Source of the DNA: Nitrosopumilus sp.
GTDB taxonomy: Archaea > Thermoproteota > Nitrososphaeria > Nitrososphaerales > Nitrosopumilaceae
Assembly: GCF_025699125.1 (NCBI RefSeq)
Contig: NZ_JAILWC010000002.1
Span: 248,001-312,000 of the forward strand
Length of the DNA: 64,000 bases
Direction: 5' to 3'
Numbering within the stretch: position 1 is the first letter of the stretch; each line of letters starts with the position of its first letter. Below the pieces are notes generated by a model. The model did no database searches and was not told where the DNA came from. It saw only the letters and a program-made list of their open reading frames with translations. This document shows positions 36,221 to 45,754 of this stretch, piece after piece. The position numbers were made by a program, and so were the translations under genes.

Positions 36221-36724
36221 TTAAAAAGATATTTTTTTATCAATATTTCTAAAAAATTCTAAATCTTTTTCATTTGTGAATGTTCTGTTTTTCAGTAATT
36301 GAGAAATTTCATTTTGTAATACAACAATATTTTCTAAATCTTCTTTTGAAGCTTTTTCAACAGCAGATGACTTGAGAATAAGATCTAATAATTTTAGATT
36401 TAATCTTAGAATTGCTTCAGTATTAACAACCATTCTACGCTGATAAGGATTGGTTTCCATTGAGATGTCTACTTCCGATCTAAATGCAGCCGTTTTTTTA
36501 TAATGAGCATAACCAATAAAGATTAGAAGGGGTATACCTACAAATGTAACAATTACAATATAATGCAAAAAACTTGGAAAAATCAGTAATAAAGAAGGAA
36601 TACGTTCAATTGCTAAATAATATGTTACAGTCAATGTGTTTATAGCAGCAAAAATAAAAGCAAAATATAGTGACCATCCATTTCGAAAATAAAACCAGGC
36701 TCTAAATCCTAAATGCTTTTCCAT
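36221..36724 (-). CDS. Small membrane protein with two helices, unknown function
   Basis: 167 residues. Two hydrophobic segments (about residues 16-36 and 50-72) are followed by a soluble, coiled-coil-like C-terminal half rich in Leu, Lys and Glu. No domain is recognised. It stands alone between glycan genes on the opposite strand, with 112 bases to the next gene. It may be a general conserved protein of this lineage rather than part of the glycan system. Confidence 0.65.
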   Translation of the reverse strand: MEKHLGFRAWFYFRNGWSLYFAFIFAAINTLTVTYYLAIERIPSLLLIFPSFLHYIVIVTFVGIPLLIFIGYAHYKKTAAFRSEVDISMETNPYQRRMVVNTEAILRLNLKLLDLILKSSAVEKASKEDLENIVVLQNEISQLLKNRTFTNEKDLEFFRNIDKKISF

Positions 36725-36836
36725 AAAACAGATAATGATTTAGACTATATCAATATCACTAAAAATTAAAATTGATTTCAGTGAAAAAATTTCAGGATAT
36801 TTAATATTGAGTAGGCTTGAATAAGAATACACAGAA

Positions 36837-37907
36837 TTGAAATTACTTATAGCATATGGAAGCCAGGGAAAGTTCTTTCATTTAAAAGAATTCTCAGATT
36901 CTTTACAAAAATTAGGTGTGAAAACCATGTTGGTCAAGGATACAGATTATAGTACAGGTTTCCCCAGTAAAAGACCACAAGAATGGTTTGGAACAAATAA
37001 AAAGTTTAGAAATCTAATTGATGAATTTGCGCCAGATGCTGTGTTTATTGATAGGCAATCTCATTTTGGAATAGATACAATCAAATCAAAAATTCCATTA
37101 TTTGTTCTGTTAAGAGGGCATTATTGGTCCGAAATCGAATGGGCAAAAAAAACATTACATAAAGGACCAATTATGAGAGCAGTGATTTGGTTTAGAAACA
37201 AAACTGCAGAAAAATGTTTTAGAAATGCAATTACAATATTGCCAATATGCAAATACTTGGAAGATGTTGTAAAAGAACATCATCCAACTCAAGAAACGTT
37301 TCCATTTTTAGAGGGAATAAATGCCAAACATTGGCATAAAGTTGAAGGAATGAAGTTAAAACATCCCTGTGTAGGTTTGTTGCAAGGTGCAGACTGGTGG
37401 GGGAAAACAAAAGAGATGCTAATTTTAAAAAAAGTCATGAAGGAACTTCCAAATGTAAATTTCTATTGGGTAGGTGATGGAGTTTATAGAGAAAATATTA
37501 TTTCAGAATTAGAAAAATTTGAAAATTTTCATTGGTTGGGACATTTACAGTATCCTGAAAAAGTCAGAGAATTTCTAAGTGAAATAGATATTTACGCACT
37601 AGTAAGCGGTATGGATTTGGCTCCACTTACTCTAAAGGAAGCTCAATTAATGGAAAAACCTGTAATTGCTACAAATGCAGGAGGTATTGCCGAGATGATG
37701 CAGGATAAAAATACTGGATTTTTGGTTGAAGAAGGAAATTCTAAAGATTTGATAGATAAGATCTCGATTTTGTTAAATGATAAAAAATTAGCCTCAGAAA
37801 TGGGAAAAAAAGGCAGAGAATTTGTAATTGAAACTTTCAGTTGGGATGTAATAGCCAAACGATTTTTAGATCATGCTAAAAACAGATTAAAAATTAACTT
37901 AGACTAG
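36837..37907 (+). CDS. GT4 family glycosyltransferase (copy 1)
   Basis: 356 residues, TTG start. GT-B fold with FYWVGDGVYRE, FHWLGHL and the EX7E-type SGMDLAPLTLKEAQLMEKPVIATNAGGIAEM segment that binds the nucleotide sugar. A closely similar paralogue lies at 42361-43422; both share the stretch GMKLKHPCVGLLQGA almost base for base. It overlaps the end of the convergent asparagine-synthase-like gene by 14 bases. Donor and acceptor are unknown. Confidence 0.87.
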   Translation: MKLLIAYGSQGKFFHLKEFSDSLQKLGVKTMLVKDTDYSTGFPSKRPQEWFGTNKKFRNLIDEFAPDAVFIDRQSHFGIDTIKSKIPLFVLLRGHYWSEIEWAKKTLHKGPIMRAVIWFRNKTAEKCFRNAITILPICKYLEDVVKEHHPTQETFPFLEGINAKHWHKVEGMKLKHPCVGLLQGADWWGKTKEMLILKKVMKELPNVNFYWVGDGVYRENIISELEKFENFHWLGHLQYPEKVREFLSEIDIYALVSGMDLAPLTLKEAQLMEKPVIATNAGGIAEMMQDKNTGFLVEEGNSKDLIDKISILLNDKKLASEMGKKGREFVIETFSWDVIAKRFLDHAKNRLKINLD

Positions 37908-39123
37908 TATCAGATTTCATTTCTTTTGTAATAAATACTCTATACCAAATTTCAAATGCCAATAATCCTAAAAATTTATTCACATATCTAACATCCAGAT
38001 CATTTTTATCAATATGTTTTAAAATCCAATTCCCATTAATCCATTTATCTTTAACAACTCTTGCATCAGACAAATAATTTTTGCAAATTTTTTGTCCATA
38101 AGATTTCCAAAGATTTAACGTATTCACGCTGAATCCTTGTTTTTCTTTTGGAATTAATGTATCCAAAGTATATTTTTTTAATAATCTCTGTAATGGAATT
38201 TTCCCAATATTTTTATCAGGATCATATTTCTGGTTTGAATTTAAATGAGCAGCATAAGAAATGATATCTTCAGAAAGTAATGGAGTAATTGATGTTAATT
38301 CAAAATAATGGTTTATTTTTTGATTTATTGGGGCAAAATTATACATCAATTTTCCATTATAATCTGCAAGAAAAACTTGATCCAAATCAGACAGAGAATT
38401 ATCAAAATAGGGCAAAATTTGGTCATAAATCAAATTCCAATCAAAAGATGTTTTTTCTCCAAAAATTTGTTCTTGATCTATCACATTATCTCTTTCATGG
38501 CATTTTAGATACGCCTTTGTTTTTTCTAATGGTGAGGATTTTGAATTAACTAGTGATAAAAATTTTGCATACCTAAAAGTATACCCTCCAAATACTTCAT
38601 CACCTCCATCCCCTGCTGCCAAATAATTTGAAAAATTTTTAGATTTTTTTGCCACATAATACCAATGTAAATCCCAAAATGGAAGTTTAGTAATACTGAT
38701 GGCTTTTGGTAGTTCTTTTAGATAGTTTTCTAAAAATAATACATGATGATTTATTCCAAAATGTTCAGCAATTTTTTCAGCAGTTTTGGTTTCATCAACA
38801 CTGTCTGCAAATTTTATTGAAATTGCATCAACTTCTAATTCAGGAATAGTTTTTTTAAGGAAAGCTAATACAAGTGAAGAATCCACACCTCCACTAAGTG
38901 CCAGAGAGATTCTTTTTACGTCAGCTTGTTGGATTTCTTTTAAGATGTAATTTTCAATAGATTTTTCAATAAAATCAAGAGAAAGATCATTGGTTTTTGA
39001 CTCTAAATCCTTCCATGTTAATTGTGGAAGTAATGGTTTCTGAGAAGGATCATATCGTAAAGTAAGAATATTTCTGATTTGGTTTGGATCTACAAGCATA
39101 TCTCTAGAATTTACCAGTGCCAA
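37894..39123 (-). CDS. Asparagine-synthase-like amidotransferase without glutaminase domain
   Basis: 409 residues. The ATP-pyrophosphatase loop LALSGGVDSSLVL (residues 75-87) and AAGDGGDEVFGGY are typical of AsnB C-terminal domains. The N-terminal class II glutaminase domain with its Cys2 nucleophile is absent; the first 55 residues are a short replacement. Such stand-alone forms amidate uronic acids in bacterial O-antigens. It follows the sugar dehydrogenase with a 20-base overlap, which suggests coupling. It may use ammonia directly. Confidence 0.85.
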   Translation of the reverse strand: MALVNSRDMLVDPNQIRNILTLRYDPSQKPLLPQLTWKDLESKTNDLSLDFIEKSIENYILKEIQQADVKRISLALSGGVDSSLVLAFLKKTIPELEVDAISIKFADSVDETKTAEKIAEHFGINHHVLFLENYLKELPKAISITKLPFWDLHWYYVAKKSKNFSNYLAAGDGGDEVFGGYTFRYAKFLSLVNSKSSPLEKTKAYLKCHERDNVIDQEQIFGEKTSFDWNLIYDQILPYFDNSLSDLDQVFLADYNGKLMYNFAPINQKINHYFELTSITPLLSEDIISYAAHLNSNQKYDPDKNIGKIPLQRLLKKYTLDTLIPKEKQGFSVNTLNLWKSYGQKICKNYLSDARVVKDKWINGNWILKHIDKNDLDVRYVNKFLGLLAFEIWYRVFITKEMKSDTSLS

Positions 39124-40489
39124 GAGATCTAAAGATCAATTTTGATTTTTTTGCATCATCTTTATCAAAAATCCTTTTTGTGTCAATGATTACAGGCATT
39201 TGTGTTTTTGATGCTATGTATGATGGCTTTAAATCATAAAATTCTTTGTGAGCAGTTACTAGAACAACAGAATCTACGTTTGACAATGCCTGATCAATAT
39301 TATTTTCTGTTTCAATATCAAATATGTTTACTGATTTAAAAAATGGATCATATATTTTGATTTTTGAACCATGTTGTTTTAATTTTTCAATAATTGTTTC
39401 AGCAGGTGTAAGTTGGATATCTTTAACCTCAGGTTTGTATGAAATTCCCAATATTAGGATGGTTGAATTAGAGATTTCTTTTTTTGCTTCTTTTAATCCA
39501 TCAATTATCATGCCAATCACATGATCAGGCATGCTTTCATTTACTTCTCTTCCAATTTTTACAAGGTTTAACATATTACTATCAAATTGTTTTGCTGAGT
39601 TTAATAGTTGATATGAATTTACGGGCAAGCAGGGTCCTCCGACTCCAGGTCCAGGATAATGAACCTGAAAATTATATTTACTTTTAGCAGCTTCAAGAAC
39701 AACGGATATGTCAATTCCCAGTTTTTCAAATAATAACGCAAGTTGATTTACAAATGCAATATTAAGATCTCTAAATACATTAGTAGTTAGTTTTACTGCA
39801 TTTGCAGTTTTACAGTTAGGCATAGGAATTAGTTCTACGGGGAAAACATGTTTGTAAATCTCTGTAATAATTTTAGTGGTTTTATCATCTATTGCACCTA
39901 CCAATCTGGGAAGATGTGTAAAATCGATCATTATGTCTCCAGGATTTGCAGTTTCTGGACACACTCCTATGAAAAAATTCTTTCCAGCAACTAATTGCTT
40001 TTTGCCATCTTCAATAATTTTGATTAGTTCATTTTCAACGAATCCAGGCTCAATTGTACTCTCTACTACTATCAATGAATAAGGTTCTAGCAATTCCCCG
40101 AGTTTTGCTCCTACAGATTTTAATGCGGAGTAATCAGGTATGTTGTTTTTATCCATTGGTGTAGGTAATGACAATAATATTACGTCAGAATTTGGAACAG
40201 CGTCTTCTATTTTGGTTGTCGCATGAAATTTTTTATTCGTTACTACTTCATTAAATATGACATCATAGCCCGGTTCATCTTTTAAAGGATAGTCATTTGA
40301 ATTAATTCTAGTTACCAGATCAGCATTTATGTCAACGCCTGTAGTAGGCAATCCTGATTTTGCAAAGGATAGTGCAGTGGGCAATCCAATTCGCCCTACA
40401 CCAACAACACAAACCTTCAGACTTTTACTAGAGAGTAATTCTTTAACATGTTCTAAATCATCTAATCTGTTTGAATCACTGTTTTTCAT
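39104..40489 (-). CDS. UDP-sugar 6-dehydrogenase (WecC/WbpA family)
   Basis: 461 residues. The NAD loop VCVVGVGRIGLPTALSFA, the STIEPG motif, the central CKTANAVKLTTNVFRDLNIA, and GPGVGGPCLPVNSY with the catalytic cysteine all match UDP-ManNAc/UDP-GlcNAc dehydrogenases. It oxidises C6 to give an aminouronic acid. It is downstream of the deacetylase and overlaps the asparagine-synthase-like gene, a context that suggests the acid is amidated. Which HexNAc is used cannot be read. Confidence 0.92.
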   Translation of the reverse strand: MKNSDSNRLDDLEHVKELLSSKSLKVCVVGVGRIGLPTALSFAKSGLPTTGVDINADLVTRINSNDYPLKDEPGYDVIFNEVVTNKKFHATTKIEDAVPNSDVILLSLPTPMDKNNIPDYSALKSVGAKLGELLEPYSLIVVESTIEPGFVENELIKIIEDGKKQLVAGKNFFIGVCPETANPGDIMIDFTHLPRLVGAIDDKTTKIITEIYKHVFPVELIPMPNCKTANAVKLTTNVFRDLNIAFVNQLALLFEKLGIDISVVLEAAKSKYNFQVHYPGPGVGGPCLPVNSYQLLNSAKQFDSNMLNLVKIGREVNESMPDHVIGMIIDGLKEAKKEISNSTILILGISYKPEVKDIQLTPAETIIEKLKQHGSKIKIYDPFFKSVNIFDIETENNIDQALSNVDSVVLVTAHKEFYDLKPSYIASKTQMPVIIDTKRIFDKDDAKKSKLIFRSLGTGKF

Positions 40490-40553
40490 AGTTTCACCAA
40501 TTATTTTTTAATATACATAATGAACAATAATTCACTACATTTGAAATTTTGCA

Positions 40554-41261
40554 TCATATAAAAAATCTATGAACATGGTATGCTTCAGCATAATCAAGGC
40601 CAATTTCATTTCCTCTGATTCTTGCAAGGGCAGTTAAACTACTTCCATCTCGTTGTTCAGGACGAATTTGAGTTTTGTAAATATTCATGGCTTTAATTTT
40701 TTTGTTAACATCATTTTTTGAAAGATTCACATAAAAATTCGGAGAAAATTTTCCAAATTCAGAAGCGGCTGACCAAAAATAATATTCTGGGGATTCATAT
40801 GAAACAACTAGATGGGGTAAATGGGATGTTTTTTGTGAATGCGGTCTTAATGCTGCAATTGCAACCTTATACGCTTGAGTATGATCTTGATGAGTTGAAA
40901 AGATAGTTGGAATTGCAACTATAGTGGGTTTAATTTTAGAGATTGCAATTTTACTTCTAAATCCTAATAATTCAATTAATTCTTGTTGAGGCATTGTGTC
41001 AATATGTATAATTTCATCATGATAATGTGCAATTTCATATTTATCAATATTCAAAAATTTTGAAACCCTTGAAACTTCATTTCTCCAGTCTTCCTTGGTT
41101 ATTCGTGTTCCTTCAAATTTATCAAATCCTCCTAGTGACAATATTTGAACGTAAACTTGTCCTCCACCTTTTTTTATTTTATTTATCAAGCCAAAACATC
41201 CCATTACCTCATCATCAGCATGAGGAGATATGACAAGTAGTTTTTCTTTTTCTAAATTCAA
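40554..41261 (-). CDS. PIG-L/LmbE family deacetylase
   Basis: 235 residues. ISPHADDEVMGC is the zinc motif (HxxDD), and STHQDHTQAYK is the second, HxxH-type segment. The family removes the acetyl group from GlcNAc-containing substrates, including nucleotide sugars and lipid-linked sugars. It is the first gene of the minus-strand cassette with the dehydrogenase and the amidotransferase, so it may expose the free amine of the same sugar. Confidence 0.88.
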   Translation of the reverse strand: MNLEKEKLLVISPHADDEVMGCFGLINKIKKGGGQVYVQILSLGGFDKFEGTRITKEDWRNEVSRVSKFLNIDKYEIAHYHDEIIHIDTMPQQELIELLGFRSKIAISKIKPTIVAIPTIFSTHQDHTQAYKVAIAALRPHSQKTSHLPHLVVSYESPEYYFWSAASEFGKFSPNFYVNLSKNDVNKKIKAMNIYKTQIRPEQRDGSSLTALARIRGNEIGLDYAEAYHVHRFFI

Positions 41262-41392
41262 TTAGATATCTCCAATAACGACCCATTTTCACAACATAAA
41301 AGCATATTGTATAAATCAAAAATAATTTAAAAATTATTCTTAAAGTATTACAAATTCAATAAATTTATGAATACTTGTTTTAGAATCAATTC

Positions 41393-42310
41393 ATGAATAT
41401 TGCTGTAACAGGAGGGGCGGGTTTTATTGGTAGTCATATTGTAGAGCATTTAGTTAATAGAGGTGATTCTGTTACTGTTATTGATAATCTTCATACAGGA
41501 AAGATAGAAAATTTAGATACAGTCATAGATCAAATAAATTTTATTCAGGCAGACATACGAAATATTGATTCATTGAAAAATGTTTTGAAAAATGTTGATG
41601 GGGTTTTTCATGAAGCTGCTTTAGCATCAGTTCAAGAGTCATTTTCTAGACCAAATGAATATTATGATGTAAATGTTAATGGCACTGAAAATATTCTCAA
41701 ATTAGCAAAAAAATTTGGGTTCAAAATAGTGTATGCCAGTTCATCAAGCGTTTATGGAAATCCAATTGATATTCCTATAAAAGAAGATGCGCAAAAAATG
41801 CCTGTTAATCCATATGCCAAAACTAAATTGGATGATGAAATTTTAGCAGAAAAATATGCTAAAAATGGTGTCGGTGTTATTGGATTAAGATATTTTAATG
41901 TGTTTGGGGAACGTCAATCAGAAAATTATGCAGGAGTAATAAAGTTATTTCTTGAAAGAATACAAAATAAAGAACCACCTATAATTAATGGTGACGGTTC
42001 ACAGATTAGAGATTTTGTTTATGTAAAAGATGTTGTTAGAGCAAACATTTTGGCATTAGAGAGTAATGTAAAAAATGCTTTTATAAATATAGGAACAGGA
42101 AAAACGATTTCAATTTTAGAATTAGCTAATCAAATTATAAAATCATCAAAACTCTCATTGAAACCAATTCATAAAAATGCGTTAGAGGGAGATGTTCATA
42201 AAAGTCAGGCGGATGTAACACTAGCCAAAAAATTATTGAATTGGGAATATGAAGTTGAATTAAAAGATTGGTTAAATGAAACAGTATCAGAATTAATAAG
42301 AAGGAATTGA
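41393..42310 (+). CDS. NAD-dependent nucleotide-sugar 4-epimerase (GalE-like)
   Basis: 305 residues. TGGAGFIGSHIVEHL, the SSSVYGNPIDIPI motif, YAKTKLDDE with catalytic Tyr and Lys, and LRYFNVFGERQ are the UDP-HexNAc/UDP-glucose 4-epimerase motifs. RDFVYVKDVV is also typical. It is followed by the GT4 copy 2 gene after 50 bases. It likely interconverts a gluco and galacto nucleotide sugar. Confidence 0.9.
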   Translation: MNIAVTGGAGFIGSHIVEHLVNRGDSVTVIDNLHTGKIENLDTVIDQINFIQADIRNIDSLKNVLKNVDGVFHEAALASVQESFSRPNEYYDVNVNGTENILKLAKKFGFKIVYASSSSVYGNPIDIPIKEDAQKMPVNPYAKTKLDDEILAEKYAKNGVGVIGLRYFNVFGERQSENYAGVIKLFLERIQNKEPPIINGDGSQIRDFVYVKDVVRANILALESNVKNAFINIGTGKTISILELANQIIKSSKLSLKPIHKNALEGDVHKSQADVTLAKKLLNWEYEVELKDWLNETVSELIRRN

Positions 42311-42360
42311 AGAGTAGATTACAAAAGTATTATACATTGCTCAAAAATTAATTCATTAAA

Positions 42361-43422
42361 TTGAAATTATTAATTGCAGGATTTGGTCTAAGATACATTC
42401 ATCTAAAGGGTTTTGCCGATACACTGAAAAAATATAATATTGAATGTAAGGTTGTAGTAGATTCTGAAATATTTGATGGTTTTCCAAGTAGAAAAATTAG
42501 AAATTGGTTTCAAAGTAGAAGAAAATTCAATAAGCTAATTAAGGAATTTAAGCCAGATGCAATATTTATTGATAGGCAAAGACATTTTGGAATTGCCGCT
42601 TTAAAGGCAGATATTCCATTATTTGTTCATTTGAAAGGAGATTATTGGAAAGAGATGGATATGGCTAGAAAAACACTTTACAAATCATTTCCAAAACGCA
42701 TTGCTCTTAATCAATGGGATAAGATTGCCAAAAAATGTTTTGAAAATGCAACAGTAATTTTACCGACATGCAAGCATTTGGATAAGGAATTAAAGAAGCA
42801 TTATCCAGATAAAAAATCTGAAATTTTTTATCAAGGCATAACTCCGTCTCAATGGATTCCAGAAAAAGGAATGAAGTTAAAACATCCTTGTGTAGGATTG
42901 CTTCAAGGTGCAGTAATTTGGGAAAAAGCAAAAGAGATGCTTACATTGAAAAAAGTATTGGAAGCCATGCCAGACATTACATTTTATTGGGCAGGTGATG
43001 GCCCATATCGTGATAAAATTCTTCCAGAATTACAAAAGTATGAAAATTTTCATTGGTTGGGAAAATTAAAACATCCGGAAGAAGTCAAGAAGTATCTTAG
43101 TGAAATTGATGTTTATGCACTGATTAGTGGAATTGACATGTCACCTGTTTCATTATTAGAAGCACAGGTTTTAGGAAAACCGGTAGTTGCTACAAATGTT
43201 GGAGGAATTCCTGAAGAAATGAAGGATAAAGAGACAGGTTTTTTGGTAGAGAAGGGAGATCACAGAGATTTAATTTCAAAGATTTCAATGTTATTTGATG
43301 ATCAGAATAAAGCAAAGCAAATGGGTATTAAAGGTAAGAAATTCGTTGAGGATAATTTTAGCTGGGAAAAAATTGCTGAAGATTTTATTAAAGTTTCAAA
43401 AAAATACATTGATGTAAAATGA
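42361..43422 (+). CDS. GT4 family glycosyltransferase (copy 2)
   Basis: 353 residues, TTG start. It aligns along its whole length with the protein at 36837-37907. Key parts are FYWAGDGPYRD, FHWLGKLKHPEEV and SGIDMSPVSLLEAQVLGKPVVATNVGGIPEE. Conserved residues in the nucleotide-sugar site are kept, and the N-terminal halves diverge more, which suggests a changed acceptor. The two copies flank the deacetylase/dehydrogenase/amidotransferase/epimerase block. It ends 6 bases before a convergent methyltransferase. Confidence 0.88.
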   Translation: MKLLIAGFGLRYIHLKGFADTLKKYNIECKVVVDSEIFDGFPSRKIRNWFQSRRKFNKLIKEFKPDAIFIDRQRHFGIAALKADIPLFVHLKGDYWKEMDMARKTLYKSFPKRIALNQWDKIAKKCFENATVILPTCKHLDKELKKHYPDKKSEIFYQGITPSQWIPEKGMKLKHPCVGLLQGAVIWEKAKEMLTLKKVLEAMPDITFYWAGDGPYRDKILPELQKYENFHWLGKLKHPEEVKKYLSEIDVYALISGIDMSPVSLLEAQVLGKPVVATNVGGIPEEMKDKETGFLVEKGDHRDLISKISMLFDDQNKAKQMGIKGKKFVEDNFSWEKIAEDFIKVSKKYIDVK

Positions 43423-43428
43423 AATATT

Positions 43429-44481
43429 TTACAAATTAATTTTCTTACCTGTAACACTAATTCCACTTTCAATTTCTTTGAAGGTTGTAATTTTGATTTT
43501 TGCATCTTTAAACCATTTTTTAACTTCAGAAGGTGTGTGCCTAAATGCATATTTTGGTGAATACCAATCAAAATTAACACCTACACTTCTTTCAAAATTA
43601 TCTGATTCATCCCAAAAACATTTTAAAAAATGCCAATAAACAAATCTCTGAACATCATATTCGCCCGCTTTTACACCTAAAATTGGAATATCGTAAGGAA
43701 TTTTGATTTTCTTTTTTAATTTTGCCAAGCTTTTTCCCAAATACGTCATCTGCTTTGAGAAATCAGTGCATTCTTCAACAGACATTTTTACAGTTTTGTT
43801 TCTAATATAGTCATCAACATATTCTCTTACGGGAGCTTTTTTATTATAAACATAAATTGAAATATCTCCAGAATTCGTAAGAAATTTTGTTAGATATTTG
43901 AAGGAAGTTCCAGTATTTTTTGTATGATGTAAAACTTGATCTGAATAAATATAATCAAAAAACTTTCTTTGAAATGGTAATTGCCGAAGATCTGCTTGTA
44001 AAAAATGAACATTTGGCAATTTACCATATTTCTCATATGCAAAATCAATGCTTTCACTTGCATCTAATGCAAAAACATCAGCATTTGGATTTAAGGAAAG
44101 AAATTTGGCGCTATTGCCAATTCCAGTACCTGCATCAAGGATTTTAGTTTTAGTATCTAAGAATTTATTAAAATTTAATTCAGTTTTCCACCCATATCTA
44201 TCTAAAAACCACTTTCTTTGAAAATCTATCCAATCTTTTTTTTGATGATTTTTATGATGTTTACGCCATTTTGCACTAAAAGCATCTTCAGTCCTGACAA
44301 AATCTTTTGTTTTATCAACTACAAAACGTGGTATTCCTTTATTGATCTTAAAATTATCGTTACATTTATCACAAGAGATTAAACCCTCTATAATTTCACT
44401 ATCTTTTTTCTTTTTAATTTTTACATGAATAGAATTCCTACATGTGGGACAAACAAGAAAATCAAGTAGTCTTTGTTTCAA
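43429..44481 (-). CDS. Methyltransferase with Trm112-like zinc ribbon
   Basis: 350 residues. The N-terminal zinc ribbon is CPTC near residue 12 and CDKC near residue 38, followed by GIPRFV as in Trm112-like/YcaR-like domains. Then SAM motif LDAGTGIGNSAKFL and FDYIYSDQVLHHT appear. A C-terminal section of about 150 residues follows, with FKDAKIKITTFKE at its end. Such fusions methylate sugars in glycan loci. Acceptor unknown. It is downstream of the GT4 gene at 44543 on the same strand. Confidence 0.82.
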   Translation of the reverse strand: MKQRLLDFLVCPTCRNSIHVKIKKKKDSEIIEGLISCDKCNDNFKINKGIPRFVVDKTKDFVRTEDAFSAKWRKHHKNHQKKDWIDFQRKWFLDRYGWKTELNFNKFLDTKTKILDAGTGIGNSAKFLSLNPNADVFALDASESIDFAYEKYGKLPNVHFLQADLRQLPFQRKFFDYIYSDQVLHHTKNTGTSFKYLTKFLTNSGDISIYVYNKKAPVREYVDDYIRNKTVKMSVEECTDFSKQMTYLGKSLAKLKKKIKIPYDIPILGVKAGEYDVQRFVYWHFLKCFWDESDNFERSVGVNFDWYSPKYAFRHTPSEVKKWFKDAKIKITTFKEIESGISVTGKKINL

Positions 44482-44542
44482 AACTAATTAGATTTCAGAT
44501 GTGTTAAATAAAAACTAATAATTTTTGTTTTACTCATTATTG

Positions 44543-45481
44543 CTAATCTGTGTATAAATCAAGATATTTTGGAAGTAGTACCTCCCACGAAAAAAATTTG
44601 TTTATGAAATCATTTGCGTTTTGTATTAGTTTTTTCTGTAATTCCTCATCATCTAATAGTGAGTTTATTGCATCTAGCATTTTAGATGGATTTTCAGAAG
44701 GAATTAAAATTCCTGTTTCATGATCGATAACAATTTCAGATACTCCTCCTACATTTGTTGCTATCACCGGAATTTTTAGATAAAAAGCTTCTTTGATTAC
44801 CTGGGGAATACTTTCCATCCTAGATGGAACAACAAGTAGATTCGATGATTTTAAAATTTCCATAGTTTTTTTCCATGGTAGATCAGTACAATAAACAACA
44901 TTACCGTTAATTTTATGTTCTATTTTTTTTAAAACATCAATTCCTTTTTCATAGCTATCACGACCTATGTAGACTACTTGATTTTTCTTTTTTTCAATTT
45001 TAGTGAAATTACTAAATTTTTTTGTATCTAACGGTGCAGGTAAATAAATAAAATCAACATTAATTTTTTCTTTATAATATTTTTGAATAGTTTTTGAATC
45101 AGTAGTTAATTTATCTGAAATTTTAAACGCCTTCAGCTCCGCTTTACTAGCTAGATATCCAGTAGTTTTAGAGTGTAACATTTCTATTTGCTCAGAATAT
45201 GCTCCGTGTACTGAAAGAATTTTTTTGTTAGAATTTACATATTTCATTACGAATGCAGATGGTATATTCCATGCATGAACAACATCATATTTTTCTTGAT
45301 TTATTAATGATTTTAAAATTCCAAAAATTGTAAAAGATGGATTTTTTAGTTTTTTGATTGGAATGTGTGGTATTTTCATTAATTTTACATCATGACCTTG
45401 TTCACGTAATTTTTCAGCAACTCGGAATGCATGGCCTCCAATTCCACCTTCATATCTGGGAGAAATATACAGAATTTTCAC
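44543..45481 (-). CDS. GT4 family glycosyltransferase
   Basis: 312 residues. ISPRYEGGIGGHAFRVA binds the acceptor side; VVYIGRDSYEKGIDVL and PSRMESIPQVIKEAFYLKIPVIATNVGG are the nucleotide-sugar motifs of GT4, including the E-x7-E pair. It is shorter than average for GT4. First gene of the minus-strand unit ending in the methyltransferase, with 61 bases between them. It marks the right edge of the glycan region. Confidence 0.88.
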   Translation of the reverse strand: MKILYISPRYEGGIGGHAFRVAEKLREQGHDVKLMKIPHIPIKKLKNPSFTIFGILKSLINQEKYDVVHAWNIPSAFVMKYVNSNKKILSVHGAYSEQIEMLHSKTTGYLASKAELKAFKISDKLTTDSKTIQKYYKEKINVDFIYLPAPLDTKKFSNFTKIEKKKNQVVYIGRDSYEKGIDVLKKIEHKINGNVVYCTDLPWKKTMEILKSSNLLVVPSRMESIPQVIKEAFYLKIPVIATNVGGVSEIVIDHETGILIPSENPSKMLDAINSLLDDEELQKKLIQNANDFINKFFSWEVLLPKYLDLYTD

Positions 45482-45532
45482 AAAAAAAAATTAGTTGTAG
45501 ACTTTTTAAGGTCTTGTATTAAAAATCAGATT

Positions 45533-45652
45533 GCATATTGTAGCTTGAGCAGTATCATGAAACGCTTGACTCTACACAGCCAGCGGTAAGCTCATCACCT
45601 ACACCACATCTCATTAGACCTCTGTAAAGACCATCTTCTAGTTTAACATCTT
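45533..45652 (-). pseudogene. Decayed 3' fragment of the tetraether-synthase-like radical SAM gene
   Basis: Read on the minus strand, this stretch gives KLEDGLYRGLMRCGVGDEL and TAGC, almost the same as the C-terminus of the radical SAM protein at 47174-48838 (KLEDGLYRGLMRRGAGDEL, AAGC). A one-base deletion then shifts the frame; the out-of-frame continuation FHDTAQAT still matches FHDAAQAT. Similarity fades before about 45660. Only about 40 codons remain, with no start codon. The remainder of the 273-base gap between the GT4 gene and the antiporter shows nothing clear. Confidence 0.8.
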
Positions 45653-45754
45653 CATCATAGAAAGTTAGGATAACTAAAATTAAGACAACTATTTGTAGGG
45701 ATTTTGTCCTGTAAAAAAACAATTTTGATATAGATTAGATTATTTTAAACGATA

